In this document: piece by piece, positions 24,562 to 32,574 of the stretch
How the letters are laid out: each line of letters begins with the position of its first letter
Numbering within the stretch: the first letter of the stretch is position 1
Assembly: GCA_965216695.1 (NCBI GenBank)
Contig: OZ244212.1
Coordinates: 3,100,001 to 3,164,000 of the forward strand
Direction of reading: 5' to 3'
DNA: 64,000 nucleotides
Origin: G965216695 sp965216695
Lineage (GTDB): Bacteria > Pseudomonadota > Gammaproteobacteria > Pseudomonadales > Azotimanducaceae
The notes under the pieces: generated by a model
Told to the model about the DNA's origin: nothing
Seen by the model: only the letters and a program-made list of their open reading frames with translations
Databases searched by the model: none
Made by a program: the position numbers and the translations under genes

Positions 24562-26444
24562 TCGAATGCGCTAGGCGTTTCATCGCGGTGGCAGGGCTGT
24601 ACTGTCTTGCCATCGCGCTCTCCCCCGACGCTTGGGCGGAGCCGGGCGTAAGTTACTCACCGGCGGTCCGCGCACCTTCGCCGAAACAGCTCTTCTGGGG
24701 CGACACGCATCTGCACACCAACTTGTCGCCGGATGCCGCCGCGGGGGGGAATCGCTCGTTCGATCACGATGCCGCATACCGCGTTGCGCGCGGCGATGCG
24801 GTTCGCGCGCACAACGGCATGCACGTCAGGTTGGCAAGGCCCCTCGACTTCCTGGTTGCGGCGGACCACGCCGAGTACATGGGTTTGTTTCCGGGGCTGG
24901 AAGCCGCGAATCCAGAGTTGCTGAGTACCCCCACGGGCCGGAAGTGGCATGCAATGCTCAATGCCGGCCCGGAGCAGGCCGCGGAGTTGCTCGTTGAATT
25001 CGGCAATGCGCTCCGAGAGCGACAGGACCTGATTAGCAGTCCGGAGTATCAGCGTTCTGTGTGGTCCGAGGTAGTGGGTAAGGCCGAGGAATACAACGAC
25101 CCTGGTCGGTTTACCGCACTGATCGGGTACGAGTGGAGTTCGGGGCGGGGCGGCGGCAACATGCACCGGATCGTGATTTTTGCCGACGGCGCGGAACGCG
25201 CTAGTCAGATCGTTCCGTTCAGTTCGTTCGACGGCGACCGACCCCGCGAACTTTGGGCGTTTCTCGCGAACTACGAAACGCAAACCGGCGGACGGGCGCT
25301 TGCGATCCCGCATAACGGTAACACGAGCGCCGGACTGATGTTTGCGCCTGCCGATTCGGACGGTGAGCCGATGACAGGCGAATACGCCGCGCTGCGCGCT
25401 CGCTGGGAGCCGTTGGTCGAGGTAACCCAGTACAAAGGCGACAGCGAGACGCACCCGGCGGTGTCGCCGGACGATGCGTTCGCCGACTATGAGTCGTGGG
25501 ACGAGTTCGCCGGATTCAGTACCCGCCCCCACGAGGATTGGATGTTTGCCAACGAGTACGCGCGACCCGCGTTGCGGCGCGGCCTGGCGATCGGCGCTGA
25601 GCTTGGCGTGAACCCGTTCCGGTTCGGCATGATCGGCAGCACCGACTCCCACACCGGCATTGCGTCGGCAGAGGAAGACAACTTCTGGGGCAAGTTCACG
25701 TGGCACGAACCGAGTGCAACACGCGCGATGGAACGGTTTGTGAACATTCCGAACATCACACAGATGGAGTGGCAGATGGCGGCGTCCGGTCTGGCCGCGG
25801 TCTGGGCTGAAGAGAACACGCGCGATGCAATCTTTTCAGCATTGCGGCGTAAGGAAAGCTACGCGACAACGGGCCCACGCATGGCGGTGCGCACGTTCGG
25901 CGGCTGGCAATTCGAGACTGCGGATCTGACGCGACCGGATTGGGCGGCCTACGCGGCATCGCACGGCGTTCCTATGGGAGGTACGCTTACCCCGCGCCCG
26001 GGTGACGCGTCGCCGTCGTTTGTGATATCCGCAATGAAGGACCCGACGGGTGCAAATCTCGATCGTGTTCAGGTCATTAAGGGCTGGCTGGCGGCCGATG
26101 GAACGACGCGCGAACGCGTCCACAACGTTGCGTGGTCGAAACCGCGGCGGATAGGCGAAGATGGAGCACTCGGGGTGGTGGGCAACAGCGTTGATCGTGA
26201 AAAAGCCCGCTACCGAAATGATATCGGCGCCGCGTCGCTGGCGACCGTTTGGACAGATCCGGACTTCGACCCGGCAACGCCGGCGTTCTATTACGTGCGT
26301 GTGCTGGAGATTCCTACGCCGCGATGGACAGCCTACGATGCAGCCTTCTTCGGTGTGGAAATGCCCGAAGAAGTACCGATGGAAACCCAGGAGCGTGCGT
26401 ATACGTCCCCGATATGGTATGTGCCCGATGATGCGTCGCGTTGA
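24558..26444 (+). CDS. exported DUF3604 protein (PHP-like metal hydrolase fold)
   Basis: 628 residues from GTG 24558, which overlaps the receptor stop (GTGA). The N-terminus (RRFIAVAGLYCLAIALSPDA then WAEPG) is a signal peptide, so the protein is probably periplasmic. DUF3604 begins with LFWGDTHLHTNLSPDA, where HxH resembles the first metal ligands of PHP and amidohydrolase-like enzymes. Further candidate ligands are in LDFLVAADHAEYMG, ALAIPHNGNTSAG and FGMIGSTDSHTGIASA. The family has no established general reaction that I can cite. Coupling to a TonB receptor suggests it processes the imported ligand in the periplasm, for example by hydrolysis of an ester or phosphoester. Confidence 0.88.
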   Translation: MIECARRFIAVAGLYCLAIALSPDAWAEPGVSYSPAVRAPSPKQLFWGDTHLHTNLSPDAAAGGNRSFDHDAAYRVARGDAVRAHNGMHVRLARPLDFLVAADHAEYMGLFPGLEAANPELLSTPTGRKWHAMLNAGPEQAAELLVEFGNALRERQDLISSPEYQRSVWSEVVGKAEEYNDPGRFTALIGYEWSSGRGGGNMHRIVIFADGAERASQIVPFSSFDGDRPRELWAFLANYETQTGGRALAIPHNGNTSAGLMFAPADSDGEPMTGEYAALRARWEPLVEVTQYKGDSETHPAVSPDDAFADYESWDEFAGFSTRPHEDWMFANEYARPALRRGLAIGAELGVNPFRFGMIGSTDSHTGIASAEEDNFWGKFTWHEPSATRAMERFVNIPNITQMEWQMAASGLAAVWAEENTRDAIFSALRRKESYATTGPRMAVRTFGGWQFETADLTRPDWAAYAASHGVPMGGTLTPRPGDASPSFVISAMKDPTGANLDRVQVIKGWLAADGTTRERVHNVAWSKPRRIGEDGALGVVGNSVDREKARYRNDIGAASLATVWTDPDFDPATPAFYYVRVLEIPTPRWTAYDAAFFGVEMPEEVPMETQERAYTSPIWYVPDDASR

Positions 26445-26523
26445 TCTTTAGGCGCATCCTTTCGGTTGACCGTTAGAGACCGCGAATGAATCGCTTCCGC
26501 AATTGCATGGGCGTGACAATGCT

Positions 26524-27144
26524 ATGAAGAAGTTTCAGACAGAACAGGAAGATTTCTGGGCGGGAGAGTTTGGCGACGATTATATCGCCAGGAACGAAGG
26601 TCAAAAGTACTTTGCGTCCAATGTAGCATTCTTCGCGAAAATACTGACGAAAACAGATGGCATCGAGTCGGTAATCGAATATGGAGCCAACATTGGCCTA
26701 AATCTTTTGGCGCTGAAGACCTTGCTACCAGGTGTTGAGCTTTCTGCAATCGAGATCAATGCGAAGGCTGTTCAAGAACTAAACAAGATCGAGAAAACCC
26801 ACGTTTATCACGACTCGATCCTCAACTTTGAGCCGCGCCAGAAACATGATTTCGTTTTGGTTAAGGGTGTGCTAATCCACATAAACCCTAACCGTTTGCC
26901 GGAAGTTTATGACAAGTTGTACGAATCCAGCGGGCGATTCATATGCATCGCGGAGTACTACAACCCGACACCTGTCGAACTTAGCTATCGCGCACACAAA
27001 GACAAGCTATTCAAACGAGATTTTACCGGCGAGATGCTGGATAGATTTGATGACCTGCGCCTGGTCGACTACGGCTTTGCCTATCACAACGACAATAATT
27101 TTAAACAGGACGATATAACGTGGTTTTTGTTGGAAAGAAGATAG
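26524..27144 (+). CDS. class I SAM methyltransferase resembling pseudaminic acid biosynthesis-associated methylases
   Basis: 206 residues from ATG 26524; a TTG at 26503 is a weaker alternative. Opening residues QTEQEDFWAGEFGDDYIARN, then VIEYGANIGLNLLAL (SAM motif I), DFVLVKGVLIHINP and YYNPTPVELSYRAHKDKLFKRDFTGE (quoted in part) are characteristic of methylases found in nonulosonic-acid and flagellin-glycan clusters. No pse, neu, flagellar or glycosyltransferase gene is in the window, so it is an orphan. The gene is AT-rich compared with its surroundings: two 60-base lines I counted give 45 and 47 percent GC, against 60 percent in a line of the preceding gene. Recent horizontal acquisition is likely. 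Confidence 0.8.
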   Translation: MKKFQTEQEDFWAGEFGDDYIARNEGQKYFASNVAFFAKILTKTDGIESVIEYGANIGLNLLALKTLLPGVELSAIEINAKAVQELNKIEKTHVYHDSILNFEPRQKHDFVLVKGVLIHINPNRLPEVYDKLYESSGRFICIAEYYNPTPVELSYRAHKDKLFKRDFTGEMLDRFDDLRLVDYGFAYHNDNNFKQDDITWFLLERR

Positions 27145-27208
27145 CAACGCCTGTGGGTAGGAGTGCGGCCCATCGGGCATGCAGGAGCGAACAGATCGTT
27201 CCTGGGTC

Positions 27209-28036
27209 TCACCGGACTGAACCGATCAGGTGAATCCGGTCCGCGAGAGTCAGTTTTTCCAGTAGCGCAATGAACCACCAGGCGAAATCGACCTGGGAGT
27301 TATCCAAACCACATCTGGCGGAGCGCGGGTACGCGTGGTGGTTGTTGTGCCAACCTTCGCCCATCGTCAAAAGCGCAACCCACCGGTTGTTGAATCCCGC
27401 TGCGTTCGAATAGGGCTTGGTGCCCCAGAGATGTGCAGCCGAGTTTACGAGCCAGGTGGCATGGTGGACGAGCACGATGCGCAGACAGATTCCCCAGAGA
27501 AACGCCGGTAAGCCGCCGATCATCAGTAGAACTAATGCGATAGCGATATTCGGCACGTAGTGGAAGGAGTTGAGCCAGCGAAGGTAGGGATCTTCCAGCA
27601 GGTCTCTCGAGATGGTCGTGTATCGGATGCGCAGGAATTCGTGCGGAAGTTGTTTGGTGATCCAACCCACGTGAGAGTGAAAAAATCCCCGTGATGCGTC
27701 GTGCGGATCGAAGGGTGAATCAGAGTGGGCGTGATGGAGTCGATGCAGCGCCACCCAGTTACCCGGTCCGCCTTCCTGTGCCAGTGCGCCGAAGGTCGCG
27801 AGCACTCTTTCCATCCATCTACGAGTGCGAAAGCTTCGGTGTGCCAGTAACCGGTGGTAGCCGACCACAATACCGAGTCCGCTGAGGATGTAGAGAACCA
27901 GTAGTGCGGCAAAGCCGATCTGCGACGGAAAAAATGGTGCAGCCAGCGCGCCGATGTGCAACAACACGATGGTTGTGATGGGTACCCAGGACGGCAGATC
28001 ACATGGGAATTCTATTGGTTTTCTTGTCTGGGCCAC
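27209..28036 (-). CDS. acyl-CoA desaturase (stearoyl-CoA delta-9 type)
   Basis: 275 residues, with hydrophobic segments flanking the eight-histidine di-iron site of membrane desaturases: HRLLAH (His61, His66), HRLHHAH (His98, His101, His102) and a C-terminal EGWHNNHHAYP. The enzyme introduces a double bond into saturated acyl-CoA or lipid-bound chains using O2 and electrons from a ferredoxin or rubredoxin-type donor, supporting membrane fluidity. It stands alone between an AT-rich methyltransferase and a protease gene, with 64 and 135 bases around it. The 135-base upstream stretch (28037-28171) must hold the promoter, but I see no strong sigma-70 match. Confidence 0.93.
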   Translation of the reverse strand: MAQTRKPIEFPCDLPSWVPITTIVLLHIGALAAPFFPSQIGFAALLVLYILSGLGIVVGYHRLLAHRSFRTRRWMERVLATFGALAQEGGPGNWVALHRLHHAHSDSPFDPHDASRGFFHSHVGWITKQLPHEFLRIRYTTISRDLLEDPYLRWLNSFHYVPNIAIALVLLMIGGLPAFLWGICLRIVLVHHATWLVNSAAHLWGTKPYSNAAGFNNRWVALLTMGEGWHNNHHAYPRSARCGLDNSQVDFAWWFIALLEKLTLADRIHLIGSVR

Positions 28037-28171
28037 GAAGCCAGTATGCGGCGGTGAGCGTGGGGGATCAAACAGGCGCGCCTATCCGTAGGTTTCGAAC
28101 CCTGTGCGGCGCTAGAACACATATTCTGAAATATTCCGGGGTGCGGGCAAATGGCCTGGTGGGTACCGCGT

Positions 28172-29398
28172 TTACAGGTCGCCCTGTAGTGCTGTCCTGA
28201 TCGCAGCCACGGCGGCTGAATCGTCAGCGTCGGGTACTTCGGTGAACAGGTCCGCTGCGACAATGCCGCGGTCGAGGGTCGCGAGTTTGCGCGCGATGCG
28301 ATCGAACTCGGCGGCGCCGATTTCTTCTGCCAGCGCGTGCAGCAGCACGGTCGCTTTGGCCGTTACTGCGCCGGATGAGCGGCGGGCGGATAGGACGCCG
28401 GCGTCATTGCCCCAATCGCGCAGCGAATCCAGCGCCCGCTGAAAACGCGTTTCGGATATCGTACCGCTACGGCGCATGATTTCGAGACTGTAGTATTCGG
28501 CCATCCCTTCCACCAGCCAGTCGGCGTCGTCCGCTGCATGCATGCTGGTACCCACATGGATCAACTCGTGCAACAGAGTGCTGGTGCCGTTCTCGCTGAT
28601 CAGTGGCCGGTCTGCATGCACGTACAGGGACGAAGGCCCGGATAAACCGCCGCGCCAGAAGCCGGGTCCAGCACCTGCGATCAGCAGATGTTGCGGGAAG
28701 GCGGGCAGTAGTTTGGTGAGTTCGGGCAGATTCCAGTTCAGGAACGCCATCATGTCCATGCGGCGCATGCCGTGGTCTTTCGGCGCAGCGATAGCGACTT
28801 CGCGCCCGGCAACCTGCTCCCGCCGGATGCCGATCTCACCGGCGACCACCCACCCTGCGGGCCTATCGTAGGTGCGCTCGTGAGGCAGGTCGATCGTTTC
28901 TCCTGCCGCGCGGCCGTAAGGCGTTTCGATCGCCCAGGAATCGGGCGCACCAAGGCGCAGCACGCTGCGGCCGGATGCGCCTTTGCGGGCTTTGCTGCGT
29001 GCGGGGGGAAACAGGTCCTCCAGGCGAACGATCGTCCACGTATCGGTAATGCGTGCGTCGTAGTCGCCGTCGCGGCGTTTGTGATCGATTGTGTACTGAA
29101 AGCGCAACGTGCCGCCGTCGGGGGGAGGGCGCCACAGAAGCCGGTCGCCGTCGCGATGGATCTCTCCGTCTGCCCGAGGCTCAAGATACCGTGCCGGTGG
29201 CGCCGCGAGGTTGAGCTCCGAGACAACTCCTTGGCGTTGGGTCAGCGCGATGGTGACGTCGGCGCGGCGCGCCTGCGGATCGAAATGTGCCTGGTAGGCG
29301 AACTCGTAATCTGTCTTGGCGCCCGCCGTCTGCACGCACGCGTACGGGCTCGCCAACAAGGCTACAATGAGAAGTCTGGTCAGGTTCAACGGCGTCAC
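28172..29398 (-). CDS. exported M61-like zinc metallopeptidase
   Basis: 408 residues from GTG 29398; an ATG at 29434 would add 12 charged residues in front of the signal peptide (LNLTRLLIVALLASPYA). The C-terminal half has HELIHVG (His277, Glu278, His281) followed by DWLVEGMAEYYSLEI, supplying the third zinc ligand Glu, as in gluzincins of the M61/M1 type. The N-terminal beta-rich domain (ADVTIALTQRQGVVSELNL) resembles the M61 substrate-binding portion. PDZ domains common in M61 glycyl aminopeptidases are absent. Secretion to periplasm or surface is expected. The following gene is divergent, 96 bases away. Confidence 0.75.
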   Translation of the reverse strand: MTPLNLTRLLIVALLASPYACVQTAGAKTDYEFAYQAHFDPQARRADVTIALTQRQGVVSELNLAAPPARYLEPRADGEIHRDGDRLLWRPPPDGGTLRFQYTIDHKRRDGDYDARITDTWTIVRLEDLFPPARSKARKGASGRSVLRLGAPDSWAIETPYGRAAGETIDLPHERTYDRPAGWVVAGEIGIRREQVAGREVAIAAPKDHGMRRMDMMAFLNWNLPELTKLLPAFPQHLLIAGAGPGFWRGGLSGPSSLYVHADRPLISENGTSTLLHELIHVGTSMHAADDADWLVEGMAEYYSLEIMRRSGTISETRFQRALDSLRDWGNDAGVLSARRSSGAVTAKATVLLHALAEEIGAAEFDRIARKLATLDRGIVAADLFTEVPDADDSAAVAAIRTALQGDL

Positions 29399-29494
29399 GG
29401 CGGCACGATAGCATCGAACGCGGTCGCAGCGCATTCATGCGGGTGGGGTTGCGGCCGAGGGCGGCCGCGAGTGAGAGAGGCACAGAGAAGTTTT

Positions 29495-30595
29495 ATGGAA
29501 ATGCGTGTTCTTGGGCGAACCGGTGTCGCCGTCAGCAAGTACTGTTTCGGCGCAGGTATGTTTGGCTACTTCGGCAACAAGGACGAGGCTGAATGCATCG
29601 CGATGGTGCACAAGGCCTTGGATGCGGGGATCAACTACTTCGACACGTCGGATGTGTACTCGCACGGAGAATCGGAAACGATCCTGGGCAAGGCGCTGAA
29701 GGGCGTACGCGACGAGGTGGTGCTGGCGACAAAGTTCGGCTTGCCAATGACGGATGATCCGAACCGGCGAGGCAGTTCGCGCCGGTGGATTACGCGCGAG
29801 GTGGAAGCGAGTCTGCAGCGGCTGGGAACGGACTACATCGACCTGTATCAGGCGCACCGGCCGGATGCCACGACCGATGTCGATGAGACACTGAGCGTGC
29901 TCTCGGATCTGGTGCGTGCGGGTAAGGTACGAATACTGGGGTCATCGACGTTTCCGGCGGAGCAGATCGTTGAAGCCCAGTGGACGGCCGAGCGCCGGGG
30001 TCGCGAGCGGTTTCGGGTAGAGCAGTCGCCGTATTCGCTCTTCACGCGGCGCATAGAAGCCGACGTATTGCCTACGTGTCAGCGCTACGGTATGGGTGTT
30101 GTGATCTGGAGTCCGCTGTCCCAGGGTTGGTTAACCGGCAAATGGCGGCGGAATCAAACCCCCAACGACACCCACCGGCAGGCGCTGCAGCCGCATCTCT
30201 ATGATATGGCCAGGGAAGACAACCAGAAAAAACTCGATCTAGTGGAACGGCTCGACGAGGTGGCGCGGCAAGGCGGCATGTCGCTGATGCAGATGGCGTT
30301 GGCGTTTACGGTTGCTCACCCGGCGGTGACGTCGACGATCCTCGGGCCGCGTACGATGGCTCAGCTCGAAGGTTGTCTCGAAGCGTCGGAAATCGACCTC
30401 GACGATGCGATGCTGGATGCGATTGACGCCATCGTACTGCCGGGTGTGAACGTCAGTCGCGACGACGACGGGTATGAAGCGCCGGAGATTGCGGACAGCG
30501 CGTTACGCCGCCGTCGTGCGCGCAGCGCGTCGCACGAATCGGCGCGCGCAACGCTGAAAAACATTGAAGCCTACCGCGAGCGGGAAGGCCGTTAG
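29495..30595 (+). CDS. aldo/keto reductase family protein
   Basis: 366 residues from ATG 29495. The TIM-barrel AKR pattern is complete: MRVLGRTGVAVSKYCFGAG, the catalytic tetrad Asp50, Tyr55, Lys80 and His121 (FDTSDVYSHGES, VVLATKFGLP, YIDLYQAHRPD), and a C-terminal NADPH-binding segment VTSTILGPRTMAQLEG. It resembles the AKR subgroups that include potassium-channel beta subunits and YghZ-like reductases. A C-terminal extension of about 40 residues (DSALRRRRARSASHESARA) is unusual and basic. The stop overlaps the converging SDR stop by four bases. The physiological carbonyl substrate is unknown. Confidence 0.92.
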   Translation: MEMRVLGRTGVAVSKYCFGAGMFGYFGNKDEAECIAMVHKALDAGINYFDTSDVYSHGESETILGKALKGVRDEVVLATKFGLPMTDDPNRRGSSRRWITREVEASLQRLGTDYIDLYQAHRPDATTDVDETLSVLSDLVRAGKVRILGSSTFPAEQIVEAQWTAERRGRERFRVEQSPYSLFTRRIEADVLPTCQRYGMGVVIWSPLSQGWLTGKWRRNQTPNDTHRQALQPHLYDMAREDNQKKLDLVERLDEVARQGGMSLMQMALAFTVAHPAVTSTILGPRTMAQLEGCLEASEIDLDDAMLDAIDAIVLPGVNVSRDDDGYEAPEIADSALRRRRARSASHESARATLKNIEAYREREGR

Positions 30596-31431
30596 GCGGG
30601 TACGAGACCGAGTGTCCTGAATGCTGCAGAAATTTCTTCGTAGCGTGCGTCGACGTCGTCTTTGATGTAGGCGTGCGTCGGGATGTAGAACAGCCCCTTC
30701 TCCAACCCCTCGAGCGCAAAGTGAGCGCACTCGTCGGGGGTGATGAACCGCTCGCGCAGGGTCTGTTCTGCTTCCTTCGTGAAGATCGCACGCATCGGAT
30801 CGTCGTCGGCAATGGTTTCGAGCTGCTCGAACGTCTGTGCTAGCGACTCCGTGAGCACGGGGCCTGGAAGAAGCATGCTGATACCAACCTGGGTGTTGCG
30901 GAGTTCATGGCGTAGCCACTCGGCCATTACCACGAGCGCGTGCTTCGTACCGCCATAGGTTCCCATCGTCAGATCGGCGTTGCCTGGCGGCATTACGAGT
31001 GAATTCTCGGAGCCGGTGAACATCACGTGCGCTGGTTTATCGGCAGGTATCACGCGCCGTATGAACTGTTGCGCAATATCCAGCGCGCCGTACAGGTTCA
31101 ATGAAAACTGCTCGTCGAAGTCCGATCGCGTTGATTCCATCAACGGCTTCATCGCGCCCGCGCCGGCGTTGCTGAACAGCAAGGCGGGTGGACCTTCCAC
31201 CGCCCATACATCCTCGAGCAACTGTGCGTTCGCACCGGCATCAGTAACATCGGATGCAATGGCGCGGATAGCGCCGAACGCCGACAACTCCGCGACGGTG
31301 GCTTCGGCGACGGTTTCGTTGCGGTTCGTAATCACGACGCGCGCGCCTCGCTGCAGGCACGCGCGCGCCAGACCCTTGCCGATGCCCTGAGCACCACCGG
31401 TGATCAGTACGCACTGGTTGTCGAGTTTCAC
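30592..31431 (-). CDS. short-chain dehydrogenase/reductase
   Basis: 279 residues. The Rossmann signature TGGAQGIG (11-18), NAG in LLFSNAGAGAM, Ser141 and the YxxxK pair Tyr159/Lys163 define an active classical SDR, NAD(P)H-dependent and cytoplasmic. NRNET after the second strand suggests NADPH preference through the Arg. The start overlaps the stop of the upstream double-SnoaL gene (ATGA), so the two are translationally coupled. The C-terminal 40 residues (LEGLEKGLFYIPTHAYIKDD) resemble SDRs of lipid and terpenoid degradation. The substrate is unknown but probably shared with the GPH transporter of the same operon. Confidence 0.92.
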   Translation of the reverse strand: MKLDNQCVLITGGAQGIGKGLARACLQRGARVVITNRNETVAEATVAELSAFGAIRAIASDVTDAGANAQLLEDVWAVEGPPALLFSNAGAGAMKPLMESTRSDFDEQFSLNLYGALDIAQQFIRRVIPADKPAHVMFTGSENSLVMPPGNADLTMGTYGGTKHALVVMAEWLRHELRNTQVGISMLLPGPVLTESLAQTFEQLETIADDDPMRAIFTKEAEQTLRERFITPDECAHFALEGLEKGLFYIPTHAYIKDDVDARYEEISAAFRTLGLVPA

Positions 31432-32519
31432 TGCCGACTCCAGAGCGCGTAAACCGGATCGTCCGGAAAGAACGTGCCGCGCGTGGTCAGTGCTTCGAGC
31501 ATGCCGCCGGGTTCGTCCCGTTGGTCTGTGCTTGGCTGCTCAATGGCCCAGTCCAGTACAAATTGCCGCGCCGCAAACTTCCAGCCCTCTCCGCGATCTT
31601 CGAAGCGATCCAGGTAGCGACCACCCGAGATAGTATCCGCGTCGCCATCGTCCGCCGGGCTTGTGGCCAGCGCCATCACGTATGTTTCGGCGACTGCAGT
31701 GGACCCGCGGACGTCGATCCATTCATTGCTGACGTGGTGCGCCATCCGCGTGAGATTACGAGCCGTCTCCGCCATCAGTGCGCAGAACCCATCGGGGTCG
31801 CCGGCGTACATCTCGCCGATATCTACCCGCGCGTCGTCGTGGAACAGCGTCCGCAACAGCCTGGTGTCGGCGCGGTCGACGCCGCGGGCCTGCGCCGCAA
31901 TCAGCTCACGAATCTGCGATCGGGCAATCGCGTCGTGAATCTGCTGCGGCGAATGGGTGTCGGATTGCACGGGTTGGTCTCCTGCATTGGGCGGGTTCTC
32001 GGTCCAGGCGCGGGTGAATCGGCCACCCGTGTCCCGCGTATCGGCGCGACCGCGTGTGAACGGGGTTGCGTAACTGTTGAGTAGCGTGCCGGTAGCAACG
32101 CCGTTGATGTTCCAATCCAGCACGTAGGTGCGTTCGGTGATGCGCCATGCGCCGTTTCGTTGAGCGTGCCGGTCCAGGTACCTGCCGCCGATCAGCGCGT
32201 GGCCCTCCGGCCCCGGTGAGTAGGCAACCACGTAGCTTTCCGAGATGGCATCGTCGCCGTCGAACGCGACCCATACGTTGGATGCGCGGTGCATCGTTAC
32301 GCTGCCCGCCTGATCGGCGGGGGTAGACATGATGCTGGCGAACTCGTCGGCAGGGCCGTCGAAAAACCCGTAGTGGACTGAGCCGTCTGCATGGAATGCA
32401 GAACGCATCAGACCTGCGTCACGCCGGTCGATACCACGCTGCAGCGTGAAGATCGCGGTTCGAATCTGTTCTCGGGCCAGCCACTGTTCGATCTGCGTTG
32501 ATCGGTTCACTGGATTCAC
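31428..32519 (-). CDS. tandem SnoaL-like (NTF2-fold) domain protein
   Basis: 363 residues from GTG 32519. Two copies of a roughly 150-residue SnoaL-like domain are visible by self-similarity: residues about 10-150 (IRTAIFTLQRGIDRRDAGLM, FHADGSVHYG, GGRYLDRHAQR, YVLDWNING) and about 195-345 (IRELIAAQARGVDRADTRLL, FHDDARVDIG, GGRYLDRFEDR, FVLDWAIEQ). Single-domain members act as ketosteroid-isomerase-like hydratases or cyclases with an Asp/His pair; here both copies keep FHxD. Internal duplication gives a built-in dimer. It is coupled to the SDR downstream and 55 bases from the transporter upstream. An isomerase or dehydratase step on a cyclic or steroid-like compound is inferred. Confidence 0.82.
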   Translation of the reverse strand: MNPVNRSTQIEQWLAREQIRTAIFTLQRGIDRRDAGLMRSAFHADGSVHYGFFDGPADEFASIMSTPADQAGSVTMHRASNVWVAFDGDDAISESYVVAYSPGPEGHALIGGRYLDRHAQRNGAWRITERTYVLDWNINGVATGTLLNSYATPFTRGRADTRDTGGRFTRAWTENPPNAGDQPVQSDTHSPQQIHDAIARSQIRELIAAQARGVDRADTRLLRTLFHDDARVDIGEMYAGDPDGFCALMAETARNLTRMAHHVSNEWIDVRGSTAVAETYVMALATSPADDGDADTISGGRYLDRFEDRGEGWKFAARQFVLDWAIEQPSTDQRDEPGGMLEALTTRGTFFPDDPVYALWSRQ

Positions 32520-32574
32520 CGGGTGCTCCCTTGCTTGGACTATACCGCGTTACCCCGGGGCCGTCCTGGCGTCT

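Noticed and set aside
28080..28110. Sequence resembling a tRNA T-arm (GGGTTCGAAACC on the minus strand)
   Set aside because: The five-pair T stem does not close properly and no acceptor, D or anticodon arms can be built around it.
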